Of a stretch of 64,000 bases of DNA, positions 1 through 7,682 are shown in pieces (position 1 is the stretch's first letter; each line of letters opens with the position of its first letter). This stretch comes from an uncultured Anaerolineae bacterium (GTDB taxonomy: Bacteria > Chloroflexota > Anaerolineae > Promineifilales > Promineifilaceae). The stretch is from NCBI GenBank assembly GCA_905479495.1, contig CAJQMR010000022.1, positions 62,001 to 126,000 of the forward strand, written 5' to 3'. The position numbers and the translations under genes are program-made. Below the pieces are notes generated by a model that was not told the origin of the DNA, made no database searches, and saw nothing but the letters and a program-made list of their open reading frames with translations.

Positions 1-1
1 C

Positions 2-2218
2 ACCACTTTCTGGGCACAGGCCACCACAGCCAACATTCGCAGCCTGACGGCCTTTTTTGCCGCATTGGCTATTTATGCGCTCATTCGTCATTGGCAAGAA
101 AAAGCCCAGACAGATCGTTACCTCGTCTTGTTTGCCGCGGCACTTAGCTTTGGCTTCACCCATCACCTTTCTCTGGCGTTTATGGGGCTTGTCTTTGGGT
201 TTAGCTTGATTTTGATCGATCCTGGATTTTTCAGAACGCCGCTGCGCTGGAAACGGCCGTTTCTGGCTACCCTCGCTGGTCTTATTCCTTTGTTCTACCT
301 GCCGCTGCGTGCCGGAGCCGATGTACCGGGAGCCAGCGCTGGCCTCAACACCCTCTCTGGCTTTGTGAACCACTTTTTGGCGCTGGGCTTCCAGGGAGAT
401 TTTTTCTATTTTGTGCAGCCTGTGGTGCTGTGGCCCCGTCTCAAGGTGATGGGCAATGTACTGACCTTTCAATTTTCGCCCTGGCTGCTAGCCGGGGCGC
501 TGCTGGGCTGGCTGCTCTTGATGCGACGTCACTGGCGGCTGGGGTTGCTGCTGGGCGGCTCATTTGCCCTGCACACGCTAATAACAGCCACTTACCGCGC
601 CCCGCAAACCGTGGAATACATGCTGCCCGCTTATGTGCCGCTGGCCATTTGCATTGGCATCGCCAGCGGCTACTTGAGCAAACTGGGATCAAAGCAGCCA
701 GCGGCCATTGGCTGGCTTCCCTTAACGGTAACGGCCGTTCTGTTCACAACGGCCGTCTGGCAAGGGTGGCAGCATTGGCCCAGCTATCGTTGGCTGCACC
801 AAACCGAGGATGCGCGCGACTACGCTCAAACCATTTTGGATGAAGCTCCGCCAGACAGTCTGATTTTGGCCAACTGGCATTGGGCTACCCCACTGTGGTA
901 TTTGCAAATAGTGGAGGGGGTGCGGCCTGATGTGACAATTGACTATGTGGCACCGGGTGAAGGATTGTACAGTCAAACCTGGGTGGAAGAGATTGGGGTC
1001 GGACTGGGAAACGGCCGTTCTGTCATCGCCACCTACATTGACGAAGCAGCCTACAGCGCATTGCCCCCTGCGGAACCGCTGGGCGAGGCGCTGTTGTTTC
1101 GCCAAACGCCACGTACCGAACTGCCCAACCAGTTCATCCCCCTTGCGCTCGCGCTTAACGATGGGACACAGGTTTTAGGCTACACGCTGGAACAGGCCGA
1201 AGTAGAAATCGGCCTGGAAGCACGTCTAACGCTGGCCTGGGAAGGAACAACACCGGTGCCGTTTTTTGTCCATGTGCTGGATGAAACAGGTACTATTGTG
1301 GCCCAGGCCGATGTGCAGGCTGTCCCCCAGACGGAAGGCATTACCCTCACCCAGTTCCGTCTAACACCACGCCAGGGGCCGGGTGACTTTGCCCTGCGGC
1401 TGGGCAGCGGAGCAGATTTTGCCGAAATTGGCACACTAAACGTAACGCCGGCCAGTCTGCCACCAGCGTCGCAGCATCCAATTTCTCGTCCCGTAATAGG
1501 CGAGACGCCCTCTCTCGTGCTCGTTGGTTACGATTGGGACAATACCTTGCCCGGACAAACTCGCCTCTACTTACACTGGCAAACCGACAAAGGCTATTTC
1601 AGCACCATTTCAGACACAGAGGGCAGTGAGAGCATCCCCCAGCTTATGGCACCCTGGGGACTGGTTCAATCGAAGTGGTCCGTTCCACGATCTCGACCTG
1701 GTGAACATTATGTTCCTTTGGGACAGGGCCTTGTTTGGACAGGGAAATCGCTGGCTGACGTGGCAACGGGCGTTTCCCCTGGAGATACAATTGACTTGCC
1801 CATGCAGTTTATAAACGGCCGTCCCCTGCTGCGTGACACCGTCGTTTCTACCCGCTTAGTAGGACTTGAAGCAGACGGCTTTACCTGGGCCTGGTGCGAT
1901 CTGGTGGATAGTATTCCAGCGATGGGTGGCGTCCCCACATTGAAGTGGATTCATGGCTCTGAGGTGCAATCGCCACGAACAATTGTTTTCCCGCCTCGCT
2001 CCGAACCAGCCACTTTCAGCGGCTTTTGCCGGAGCGATAAGCCAGCTCCAGACGCACCCATTTTGTATGTGGACAACGCGGCAACGCAGGGACAGCCCAT
2101 AAGCGGTATTTTGCGCCTGTACGACGCGTTTACCAATCATCCACTGCCGATACTGGATGAACGCATTACGGCCGTCTATAGCTGGATTCCATTAGGCGAA
2201 GCAACGATTGAAGACTAG
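2..2218 (+). CDS. DUF2723 family membrane protein, glycosyltransferase-like (5' partial)
   Basis: The reading frame is open from the window edge, so the true start lies upstream. The first residues (TTFWAQATTANIRSLTAFF) match the region after the DUF2723/TMEM260 core where these proteins have a conserved FW-Q-A pattern. About 220 residues of hydrophobic, multi-pass sequence follow, then a long soluble part of roughly 480 residues rich in beta-type sequence, presumably extracytoplasmic. DUF2723 proteins are predicted GT-C fold glycosyltransferases that use lipid-linked sugars; the family assignment is inferred from the pattern and the substrate cannot be told. The gene ends just before a leftward tRNA cluster, so the two transcription units converge. 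Confidence 0.7.
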   Translation, partial: TTFWAQATTANIRSLTAFFAALAIYALIRHWQEKAQTDRYLVLFAAALSFGFTHHLSLAFMGLVFGFSLILIDPGFFRTPLRWKRPFLATLAGLIPLFYLPLRAGADVPGASAGLNTLSGFVNHFLALGFQGDFFYFVQPVVLWPRLKVMGNVLTFQFSPWLLAGALLGWLLLMRRHWRLGLLLGGSFALHTLITATYRAPQTVEYMLPAYVPLAICIGIASGYLSKLGSKQPAAIGWLPLTVTAVLFTTAVWQGWQHWPSYRWLHQTEDARDYAQTILDEAPPDSLILANWHWATPLWYLQIVEGVRPDVTIDYVAPGEGLYSQTWVEEIGVGLGNGRSVIATYIDEAAYSALPPAEPLGEALLFRQTPRTELPNQFIPLALALNDGTQVLGYTLEQAEVEIGLEARLTLAWEGTTPVPFFVHVLDETGTIVAQADVQAVPQTEGITLTQFRLTPRQGPGDFALRLGSGADFAEIGTLNVTPASLPPASQHPISRPVIGETPSLVLVGYDWDNTLPGQTRLYLHWQTDKGYFSTISDTEGSESIPQLMAPWGLVQSKWSVPRSRPGEHYVPLGQGLVWTGKSLADVATGVSPGDTIDLPMQFINGRPLLRDTVVSTRLVGLEADGFTWAWCDLVDSIPAMGGVPTLKWIHGSEVQSPRTIVFPPRSEPATFSGFCRSDKPAPDAPILYVDNAATQGQPISGILRLYDAFTNHPLPILDERITAVYSWIPLGEATIED

Positions 2219-2236
2219 AAGAATGAATGAGGAAAG

Positions 2237-2308
2237 TGGGCCTGCCAGGATTCGAACCTGAAACCGATCGGTTATGAGCCGACTGCTCTGCCGTTGAGCT
2301 ACAGGCCC
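2237..2308 (-). tRNA. tRNA-Met (anticodon CAT)
   Basis: Read leftward from 2308, the sequence folds as a cloverleaf: 7-bp acceptor stem GGGCCTG/CAGGCCC, D-arm with GCTC/GAGC, anticodon loop CTCATAA, and T-arm CAGG-TTCGAAT-CCTG, with an A discriminator. CCA is not encoded. The first pair is G-C, so this is not an initiator tRNA. It may be elongator Met or an Ile2 tRNA whose C34 is modified to lysidine; the two cannot be separated by eye. Last of three tRNAs in the leftward cluster. Confidence 0.93.
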
Positions 2309-2318
2309 TAAAACTTAA

Positions 2319-2383
2319 AGGTGCGACGCACTTTCTCCAAAATGACGCTCTATGAAGCCATTGGTAGCAAGTGCGTCGCACCT
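2319..2383. repeat. Perfect 15-bp inverted repeat between tRNA genes
   Basis: Arms AGGTGCGACGCACTT (2319-2333) and AAGTGCGTCGCACCT (2369-2383) are exact reverse complements separated by 35 bp. Each arm has the near-palindromic core GTGCGACGCAC. Related cores occur at 16710-16738 and near 32083-32095, so this looks like a small dispersed family. There is no T-tract, so a terminator role is unlikely. Confidence 0.8.
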
Positions 2384-2392
2384 ATGAAACAG

Positions 2393-2463
2393 AGCGGCAG
2401 ACGGGATTCGAACCCGTGACAAGAGCTTGGAAGGCTATTGTGTTACCCCTACACCACTGCCGC
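2393..2463 (-). tRNA. tRNA-Gly (anticodon TCC)
   Basis: Leftward from 2463: acceptor GCGGCAG/CTGCCGC, D-loop with GTAGGGGTAAC, anticodon loop CTTCCAA giving TCC, and T-arm with GGGTTCGAATCCC. It has the usual short tRNA-Gly length of 71 nt. It is the middle gene of the Pro-Gly-Met cluster and has no separate promoter that I can see. Confidence 0.94.
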
Positions 2464-2544
2464 ATGTTGGTTATCAGTTTGTCAGTGGCTGGTAATCGGT
2501 GGAAAAAACTGATTACTGTTTACTGAGTACCGATTACCGTCTTG

Positions 2545-2618
2545 TCGGGGCGGCCAGATTTGAACTGACGACCTCTCGGACCCAAACCGAGCGCTCTACC
2601 AAGCTGAGCTACGCCCCG
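2545..2618 (-). tRNA. tRNA-Pro (anticodon TGG)
   Basis: Leftward from 2618: acceptor CGGGGCG/CGCCCCG (the C1-G72 pair is typical of tRNA-Pro), D-arm GCTC/GAGC, anticodon stem CTCGG/CCGAG with loop TTTGGGT giving TGG, and T-arm with GTTCAAATC. First gene of the cluster, about 20 bp downstream of a consensus promoter. Confidence 0.94.
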
Positions 2619-2637
2619 AATTGCGTAACGACGTAGT

Positions 2638-2666
2638 AGTATACTGTTGCTGTAACACGGCGTCAA
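2638..2666 (-). promoter_or_regulatory. Sigma70-type promoter of the tRNA cluster
   Basis: On the minus strand TTGACG (2666-2661) and TATACT (2643-2638) are separated by exactly 17 bp. The expected start of transcription, near 2631, is about a dozen bases before tRNA-Pro. This is one of the best housekeeping promoters in the window. Confidence 0.8.
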
Positions 2667-2779
2667 CCACGAACCGTGATTTTTATAAACGCTGCACTCG
2701 GGCCACCGTGGCCTTCCTGTCGTGTTAACGTCATGAAAACGGCAAATTAAGGGGAGATAAATTTGGTAGGCTAAGAAAC

Positions 2780-3427
2780 ATGAACAAGCAATGGCATAAC
2801 CTCCCCCGTATTACGGCCGTATTGCTCCTCATCAGCGCAATTGTCGGCACGCTTTATCTCTATCAGTATGCGCCCACCCGCGCCAACACCATTGGCAATG
2901 TCACCATTCGCACAGGGCAAACCAATCACCTGATAATCAATGGAAATCAATTCAGCTGCGGTAACCCCGATGGTGATAATCGCACGCTCACCTGCTCCGT
3001 TCAGCTTGAGGGCCAAGCGCTTGAAATGAAGCTGAACACGACACAAGGGATCGGCTCAACAATTACCGATTGTGAAACGCGATTTGGTGGGTTAACCGTT
3101 GCCTGCCAGGGCAGTTACTCCATGCGTTACCGTGGGCCAATCGTCATCGTAGAAGACACTTTAGGCATTTCTGAAGCGCGCTACAGTCAGTTACGGCAAT
3201 TGCACTGGCGCGATCAACTGTCTGAACGCACCTGGTTGCAGATCACCCTCCTGTTTGTCATATTGTTTACGCTGAACATAGGCGTTCTACTGTGGCAAGC
3301 GCTCTCCGAACGAGAAATGAAGCTAAAATGGCAAACGGCCGTTACTCTTATTGGCAGCGTAGGCATTTTTCTATTCTTAAGACTATCCTCTACCGTCATT
3401 TTGCTTTTTCAAGGATGGATTGATTAA
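2780..3427 (+). CDS. Hypothetical membrane protein, 215 aa
   Basis: I do not recognise this family. The protein has an N-terminal membrane segment or uncleaved signal at about residues 10-28, an extracytoplasmic stretch of about 120 residues with several cysteines (FSCG, LTCS, TDCE, VACQ), and two further membrane helices near 153-173 and 186-208. The cysteines may form disulfides outside the membrane, which would fit the disulfide-forming VKOR/DsbA pair encoded just downstream on the other strand; that link is only inferred from position. The start ATG follows a weak GGTAGG at a spacing of 9. One ACGGCCGT copy lies near each end. Confidence 0.65.
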   Translation: MNKQWHNLPRITAVLLLISAIVGTLYLYQYAPTRANTIGNVTIRTGQTNHLIINGNQFSCGNPDGDNRTLTCSVQLEGQALEMKLNTTQGIGSTITDCETRFGGLTVACQGSYSMRYRGPIVIVEDTLGISEARYSQLRQLHWRDQLSERTWLQITLLFVILFTLNIGVLLWQALSEREMKLKWQTAVTLIGSVGIFLFLRLSSTVILLFQGWID

Positions 3428-3467
3428 AAATAATCGAACGGCAAGATACACCCTACGCCAAAAGCAA

Positions 3468-3507
3468 AAACACACCAGGCAAATAAAGCCTGGTGTGTTT
3501 CTTTTTT
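3468..3507. terminator. Bidirectional Rho-independent terminator
   Basis: The stem AAACACACCAGGC (3468-3480) pairs with GCCTGGTGTGTTT (3488-3500) around an AAATAAA loop and is followed by a T-tract. An A-tract precedes it, so it can also act leftward. It sits between the convergent ends of the 2780 gene and the CBS gene. Confidence 0.88.
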
Positions 3508-3572
3508 TAGTTAGTGTTATTGGAGATTTCGCCAGCATCATGACCTGGCTTGCGAACTAACGTAATTGCCAA

Positions 3573-4040
3573 TCAGCTTTCATCATAATGCGTATAAGGC
3601 TTGGCGGAATCATCCTGGCTATGTTTCCAATTATGCGCCACCATGCGGAAAATATCTGATTCCGTAATAATACCCACTAGAGTTCCAGCAGCGTCTACAA
3701 CGGGCAAGCCACTAATTTTATGGGTAAACATGATATCCGCGGCCTCGCCAATGGTGGCCTCTGGCGAAATAAATCGGGGCGTTTTGGTCATCACTTTACC
3801 AAGCGTGAGGTTGGCCAAAAGGTAATTTAGCTCCCAGGTGCTCAGCGATGTCGCTGCAGAAGGCCGCGCTTCGCGAATATCGCCATGGGTCACAATACCT
3901 ATGAGACGGCCGTTTTCCACCACAGGCAACCGACGAATATGGTGCTCACGTATCAAAGCATCAGCTTCTAATAATCCCAAATCAGGCGATCCCATTATCA
4001 CATCCCGGGTCATCCAATCTTTCACCAGTTCAAGACGCAT
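3573..4040 (-). CDS. CBS domain pair protein
   Basis: Two CBS motifs fill the 155-residue protein: the first near residues 8-60 (DWMTRD ... RRLPVVENGRLIGIVTHGDI) and the second near 82-140 (KVMTKTPRFISPEATIGEAA ... GLPVVDAAGTLVGIITESDI). CBS pairs bind adenosine nucleotides and sense cell energy state; no effector domain is attached. I place the start at ATG 4040 because GGGGGA lies at good spacing before it; an upstream in-frame GTG at 4067 has no such site. The start overlaps the last 11 bases of the VKOR gene, so the genes are translationally coupled as dsbA-like, VKOR, CBS. Confidence 0.85.
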   Translation of the reverse strand: MRLELVKDWMTRDVIMGSPDLGLLEADALIREHHIRRLPVVENGRLIGIVTHGDIREARPSAATSLSTWELNYLLANLTLGKVMTKTPRFISPEATIGEAADIMFTHKISGLPVVDAAGTLVGIITESDIFRMVAHNWKHSQDDSAKPYTHYDES

Positions 4041-4491
4041 CTGCTTCCCCCTCGGCTTTAACCGCACGCCAATAACTTATTGATAAACCAAACAGCAGCA
4101 CCACAAAAACGGCCGAAACCACACAATATTGACAAAATGCCCCAATCACAAAAAACTCAAGCAGCGTAAGACCCAGCGAAAACAAAAAAGCAAAGCCAGT
4201 TACAGCCAGCATCAACTCGGGAAAATAATCCATCAAAGGAAAATCCCAGTCGCGTAACCAGGTCAGTAAAAAAATGACCGCATACCCGGTCAAGCCAATA
4301 AAAGCCACTGGCACCGGTCCAATTGAAGCATACTGGGCACCCGGACCGCTTACCTGGCCGCAATCAAACACACTGCCCACGGAACAACCCACTATAAGCA
4401 CACCCTCATGAAAAAGAAACAGGTAATATGCCAGCAGCATCCCCGGCACGGACAGTAGTTGAATTAAACGAACTTGCCAATCTTGTCTCAT
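4030..4491 (-). CDS. Vitamin K epoxide reductase (VKOR) family protein
   Basis: The 153-residue protein has four or five membrane helices. It carries the VKOR active-site pair CQYC near residue 120 and the loop cysteines of the periplasmic segment (GCSVGSVFDCG, near 36-44). Bacterial VKOR homologues replace DsbB: they reoxidise a DsbA-type thiol oxidase and pass electrons to quinone. The DsbA-like gene immediately upstream is the natural partner. The start ATG has no strong ribosome site; a hairpin lies in the 98-bp gap between the genes. The 3' end overlaps the CBS gene. Confidence 0.9.
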   Translation of the reverse strand: MRQDWQVRLIQLLSVPGMLLAYYLFLFHEGVLIVGCSVGSVFDCGQVSGPGAQYASIGPVPVAFIGLTGYAVIFLLTWLRDWDFPLMDYFPELMLAVTGFAFLFSLGLTLLEFFVIGAFCQYCVVSAVFVVLLFGLSISYWRAVKAEGEADAS

Positions 4492-4501
4492 AATTATTTG
4501 G

Positions 4502-4548
4502 GCTGAAGCAAACTTCTCCGACCGATCTATGGGGAGTATTGCTTCAGC
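4502..4548. repeat. Intercistronic hairpin between dsbA-like and VKOR genes
   Basis: GCTGAAGCAA (4502-4511) and TTGCTTCAGC (4539-4548) are perfect complements, with an inner partly paired loop containing TCTCC and GGGGAG. In mRNA it would form a stem just before the VKOR start. No T-tract follows leftward, so it is more likely an mRNA processing or stability element than a terminator. Confidence 0.55.
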
Positions 4549-4589
4549 TTAATCGTTTCACCCCAAGGTCGTTTGCCAATAAAAGTTGC

Positions 4590-5279
4590 TTACGAATCTA
4601 ATAAAGAATCCAGCCGCTGTTGAAACACAGTAATTGGCTGATTACCCGCGAGCAAGTCACCATCAATGAAAAAACTAGGCGTAGAATTGATGCCGGCTTG
4701 CTGAGCCATCGTAATATTTTCTATAACACGATCAGCAAATGTATTGTTATTCAGGCAGCTGCTAAACGCCTCCGTATCCAAACCCAAACCAGCTGCCGCC
4801 TGCATAAAACCCTCTTCCGTGTTAAATAAAGGCGTAGATTGCAGCTCAAACAAAGCGCGATGATAATCAGCAAAAGCCCCCTGCTCGTTGGCACACATAG
4901 CAGCAATCGTTGACGGCATGGTAGGGAATGCTCCCGTTTGACCCTGTAAAGCAAAAGGAACCACAACCCATTTCACCTCGCCACTGTCTACATATTGTGC
5001 TGCCAATGTGGGGCTTGTTTCCAGATTAAAATCGCGGCAATGCGAGCATCCGTAATCGGACACCTCAACAACAGAAACATCGGCATTTTCATTACCGAGT
5101 ACGATACAATTTTCTGGATTGCTATTACAGTAGCCTAATAAGCTTAATCGCGTAGGTTCACGAAAGGCCAGATAAATTAGCCCGGCAAATATAATGATGC
5201 CCCCACCCACAACACCAGCAATCAACATCCAATTGTTTTGTTTTTTAGCTGAGCGACGGCTTCTTGCTCTTTTTGTCAT
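4590..5279 (-). CDS. DsbA-like membrane-anchored thioredoxin-fold oxidoreductase
   Basis: A basic N-terminus (RARSRRSAKKQN) is followed by one membrane helix at about residues 17-36. Next come a short segment with two cysteines (GYCNSNPENC) and a thioredoxin fold with active site CSHC (YGCSHCRDF, about residue 77). The cis-proline loop is visible near the end (GINSTPSFFIDG). The length of 229 residues suits DsbA-like proteins of this type. It should form disulfides in exported proteins and be reoxidised by the neighbouring VKOR. First gene of the leftward three-gene operon; the start ATG at 5279 is preceded by AAGGAAGGGG. Confidence 0.88.
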   Translation of the reverse strand: MTKRARSRRSAKKQNNWMLIAGVVGGGIIIFAGLIYLAFREPTRLSLLGYCNSNPENCIVLGNENADVSVVEVSDYGCSHCRDFNLETSPTLAAQYVDSGEVKWVVVPFALQGQTGAFPTMPSTIAAMCANEQGAFADYHRALFELQSTPLFNTEEGFMQAAAGLGLDTEAFSSCLNNNTFADRVIENITMAQQAGINSTPSFFIDGDLLAGNQPITVFQQRLDSLLDS

Positions 5280-5369
5280 GTTTTTAATACCCCTTCCTTT
5301 TGTGTTCTGATTTCCATCAGTTTAGCGACCCGATTATAACCAACGAGTGTGGGATGTAACAATTCAGCC

Positions 5370-5381
5370 TGACATCTGTCA
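5370..5381. promoter_or_regulatory. Candidate operator TGACATCTGTCA
   Basis: A TGACA-N2-TGTCA palindrome lies in the 168-bp divergent gap between the dsbA-like gene and the DHODH-like gene. A nearly identical site, TGACATTTGTCA, is at 6933-6944 in the next divergent gap. The shared sequence and shared type of location suggest a common regulator, which is not identified. Confidence 0.4.
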
Positions 5382-5447
5382 TCGGTGGTGGATTTTTTAC
5401 AAATCAGCTATGATTTACCACCTTGATATGCTGCACAGGAGAAAGTG

Positions 5448-6458
5448 ATGACCGATTTAAGCACCAAGTATCTGGGATTAACGCTTAATAATCCTCTAAT
5501 TGTGTCTGCCTCACCGTTAACCGCCTACGTAGACAATTTACAGCGCATGGAGATTGCCGGAGCTGCGGCCGTTGTTTTACCCTCCCTATTTGAAGAGCAA
5601 ATTGAGCTTCAGGGCATGGGGGTGGAAAAAGTAACGCCAATGAACCAACAATCACTGCCTGAAGCCTTGCAGCATTTGCCAGAGATGAAAGGGTATAACC
5701 GTGGTGCTAACGGTTATCTGGCCCATATCTACCAGGCGAAGAAGGCAGTTTCTATTCCGGTCATTGCCAGCCTGAATGGATATTATAGCGGTGGATGGGT
5801 GCAATATGCCCGCCTTATTGAAGCTGCTGGTGCAGACGCAATGGAGCTAAATATCTATTACTTGGCGACCAAATCAAATGTGAGCGGGCAGGAAATTGAA
5901 GAGATGTATTTACATCTTGTAAGAGATGTAAAATCAGCCGTTCGTATTCCTGTGGCTGTAAAGTTAAGTCCGTATTTCAGTGCCTTTGCCCATATGGCCA
6001 GCCAATTGGATAAGTCGGGGGTAGATGGCTTGATTCTCTTTAATCGTTTTTATCAGCCCGATATTGATCTGGAAACCCGCCAGGTAGTTTCTAGTTTAGA
6101 TTTAAGCTCACAGGCAGAACTGCGTCTGCGATTGCGGTGGGCAGCAATTTTGGCCAGTCAAGTCAAGGCAGACATCGCGGTTACGGGTGGGGTTGAGCGC
6201 GGCACGGACATTGTAAAATGCATGATGGCTGGGGCTAAAGTAACGGCCGTTGCGTCCGTACTCCTCAAAAACGGCATTGAACACATCAAGCAGATTTTGG
6301 CCGAACTGGAACAATGGTTGGATGAAAATGGGGAAGAAAGCATCGCAGCTATTCAGGGCATCTTGAGCCAACAGCGCATTTCTGACCCGGCAGCTTTTGA
6401 ACGAGCCAACTATATGAATGTGCTTAAATCTTTAGAAGAGTGGGACCCCGATTCATAA
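5448..6458 (+). CDS. Dihydroorotate dehydrogenase-like FMN protein
   Basis: The 336-residue protein has a TIM-barrel pattern of the DHODH family: the N-terminal substrate motif LGLTLNNPLIVSASPLT, the central AVKLSPYFS strand, and a C-terminal phosphate-binding region around VTGGVERGTDIVKCMMAGA. It matches the DHODH-like group that sits outside the pyrimidine operon; no other pyr gene is nearby, so a role in pyrimidine synthesis is not shown. AGGAG at 5437-5441 is 6 bases from ATG 5448 but only 3 from the GTG at 5445, so I use the ATG. The 3' end overlaps the convergent receiver gene by 6 bases. Confidence 0.85.
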   Translation: MTDLSTKYLGLTLNNPLIVSASPLTAYVDNLQRMEIAGAAAVVLPSLFEEQIELQGMGVEKVTPMNQQSLPEALQHLPEMKGYNRGANGYLAHIYQAKKAVSIPVIASLNGYYSGGWVQYARLIEAAGADAMELNIYYLATKSNVSGQEIEEMYLHLVRDVKSAVRIPVAVKLSPYFSAFAHMASQLDKSGVDGLILFNRFYQPDIDLETRQVVSSLDLSSQAELRLRLRWAAILASQVKADIAVTGGVERGTDIVKCMMAGAKVTAVASVLLKNGIEHIKQILAELEQWLDENGEESIAAIQGILSQQRISDPAAFERANYMNVLKSLEEWDPDS

Positions 6459-6866
6459 ATCGTCAATGTGATGTTTTCTGTGGTCTTCCGCCAATAATTC
6501 AATTTCGGCTAACAGTTCTGGGGTATTAATATTTTTCAAGCGATAATCGCTGGCGCCCGCCTGCAAAACCAATTCACGAGCCATATCATCAATATAAGAA
6601 GATAAGGCTAATACGGCCGTTCCCCCCGCCACCAACCGCTTTACCAACGCCACCATATAGCCCAAATCATCATTTCGCCCAGATAACCCAAGCAAAGCAA
6701 CATCTGGCGGCAAATCAGATTGCGTCAACCGCGTGGCTTCATCGGCGTCAACACTGCCAACAATAACAAGATTCGGTGCTGAGCGTAACCTGACCCGCAA
6801 AGCATTCCGCACCCCTTTGTGTTGATCGATGATTATTAAGCGAATTTGTTCCATTAACCCGAGCAT
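6453..6866 (-). CDS. Degenerate response-regulator receiver protein
   Basis: The 137 residues form a single receiver-like domain with no output domain. The beta-1 acidic pair is reduced (LIIIDQH instead of DD), and the phospho-acceptor position reads VALLGLS where a true receiver has an Asp after LL. The late Lys (YRLKN) is kept. It is therefore probably a pseudo-receiver that is not phosphorylated. The start may be ATG 6866 or ATG 6854; neither has a clear ribosome site. It is divergent from the CBS gene at 7204 and overlaps the DHODH-like gene tail. Confidence 0.75.
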   Translation of the reverse strand: MLGLMEQIRLIIIDQHKGVRNALRVRLRSAPNLVIVGSVDADEATRLTQSDLPPDVALLGLSGRNDDLGYMVALVKRLVAGGTAVLALSSYIDDMARELVLQAGASDYRLKNINTPELLAEIELLAEDHRKHHIDDL

Positions 6867-6932
6867 TTCAACAATAGAGCCTACTTATCCATAGCGGGTG
6901 GAAGGATAAGGTTCAGCGATGGAAGCAACAAG

Positions 6933-7100
6933 TGACATTTGTCATAAAAGCCAAGGCACTTTGTCATCTGGACAAAAAGCCAGCACCATTTCGCCACAAA
7001 CTAGCCAATATAAGACCCGCTATATTCCTATAAATCATTTTACATATAATGCACGGATTTTCTGCCGAAGAAAGTCATCTGCCATTCATGACATTTGCCA
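6933..7100. promoter_or_regulatory. Divergent intergenic region with repeated TGTC/GACA sites
   Basis: The 337-bp gap between the pseudo-receiver gene and the CBS gene holds no convincing gene. It contains TGACATTTGTCA (6933-6944), an inverted TTTGTC-N5-GACAAA (about 6960-6976) and TGACATTTGCCA (7089-7100). These look like binding sites for one regulator and echo the site at 5370. Confidence 0.4.
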
Positions 7101-7203
7101 CACGTTCCCCTAAAAACAATACATTACACTGCAAAACAAGAGGCTGCACCAGCCTAGCAATTCCCCATTGCGCCTATGCGTTAAGTTATTTCAGGAGAGC
7201 ACC

Positions 7204-7632
7204 ATGGTGACCGTAAACGATTTAATGACTGTAATCCCTAGCAGCGTTGCGCCAGATACACCAATGCGCACTGTCATTGGCGTGATGAAAACAGAAGGTT
7301 GCCGCCAGCTGCCGGTTCTAGACAATGGCAAGCTTGTCGGGATCATTACTGACCGGGATGTGCGTCTGGTGATGAACTCCCCTGTGGTGCTGCACGGCCG
7401 TTGGCAAGATGAAGAGCTGCTAGATACGGTTACAGCCGAAAGCTGCATGACCCCCAACCCCATCACTGTAGAACCGAATATGCCAGCCTACCGCGCTGCG
7501 GAAATGCTCAGCATCTATAAGTTTGGTGGATTGCCTGTCTTGGAAAATGGGACACTTATCGGCATTATTACTGTCACCGACTTTTTGGAGTATGCTGCCA
7601 ACAGCTTGGCTGAAGATGTTATTCCAGGTTAA
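7204..7632 (+). CDS. CBS domain pair protein
   Basis: This 142-residue stand-alone CBS pair has first motif NDLMTVIPSSVAPDTP ... GKLVGIITDRDVRL and second motif ESCMTPNPITVEPNMP ... GTLIGIITVTDFLEY. The start is ATG 7204, preceded by AGGAGAG at 7193-7199; the longer frame from 7168 has no such site. It is related in design to the CBS gene at 3573 but not adjacent to an effector gene. A GAF-type sensor kinase gene converges on it. Role: probable adenylate-sensing module, target unknown. Confidence 0.85.
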   Translation: MVTVNDLMTVIPSSVAPDTPMRTVIGVMKTEGCRQLPVLDNGKLVGIITDRDVRLVMNSPVVLHGRWQDEELLDTVTAESCMTPNPITVEPNMPAYRAAEMLSIYKFGGLPVLENGTLIGIITVTDFLEYAANSLAEDVIPG

Positions 7633-7682
7633 TCAACGACAGCTAACCTGGGGCCAGTATAAATTTAAGCCTTCCAGCAAAC

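Noticed and set aside
2166..2381. Leftward open frame overlapping tRNA-Met
   Set aside because: Its residues (SGSNPGRPT) are the translation of the tRNA T-arm, a common artefact.
6919..7113. Short rightward open frame in the divergent gap
   Set aside because: No ribosome site, no recognisable pattern, and it covers the repeated TGTC/GACA sites.
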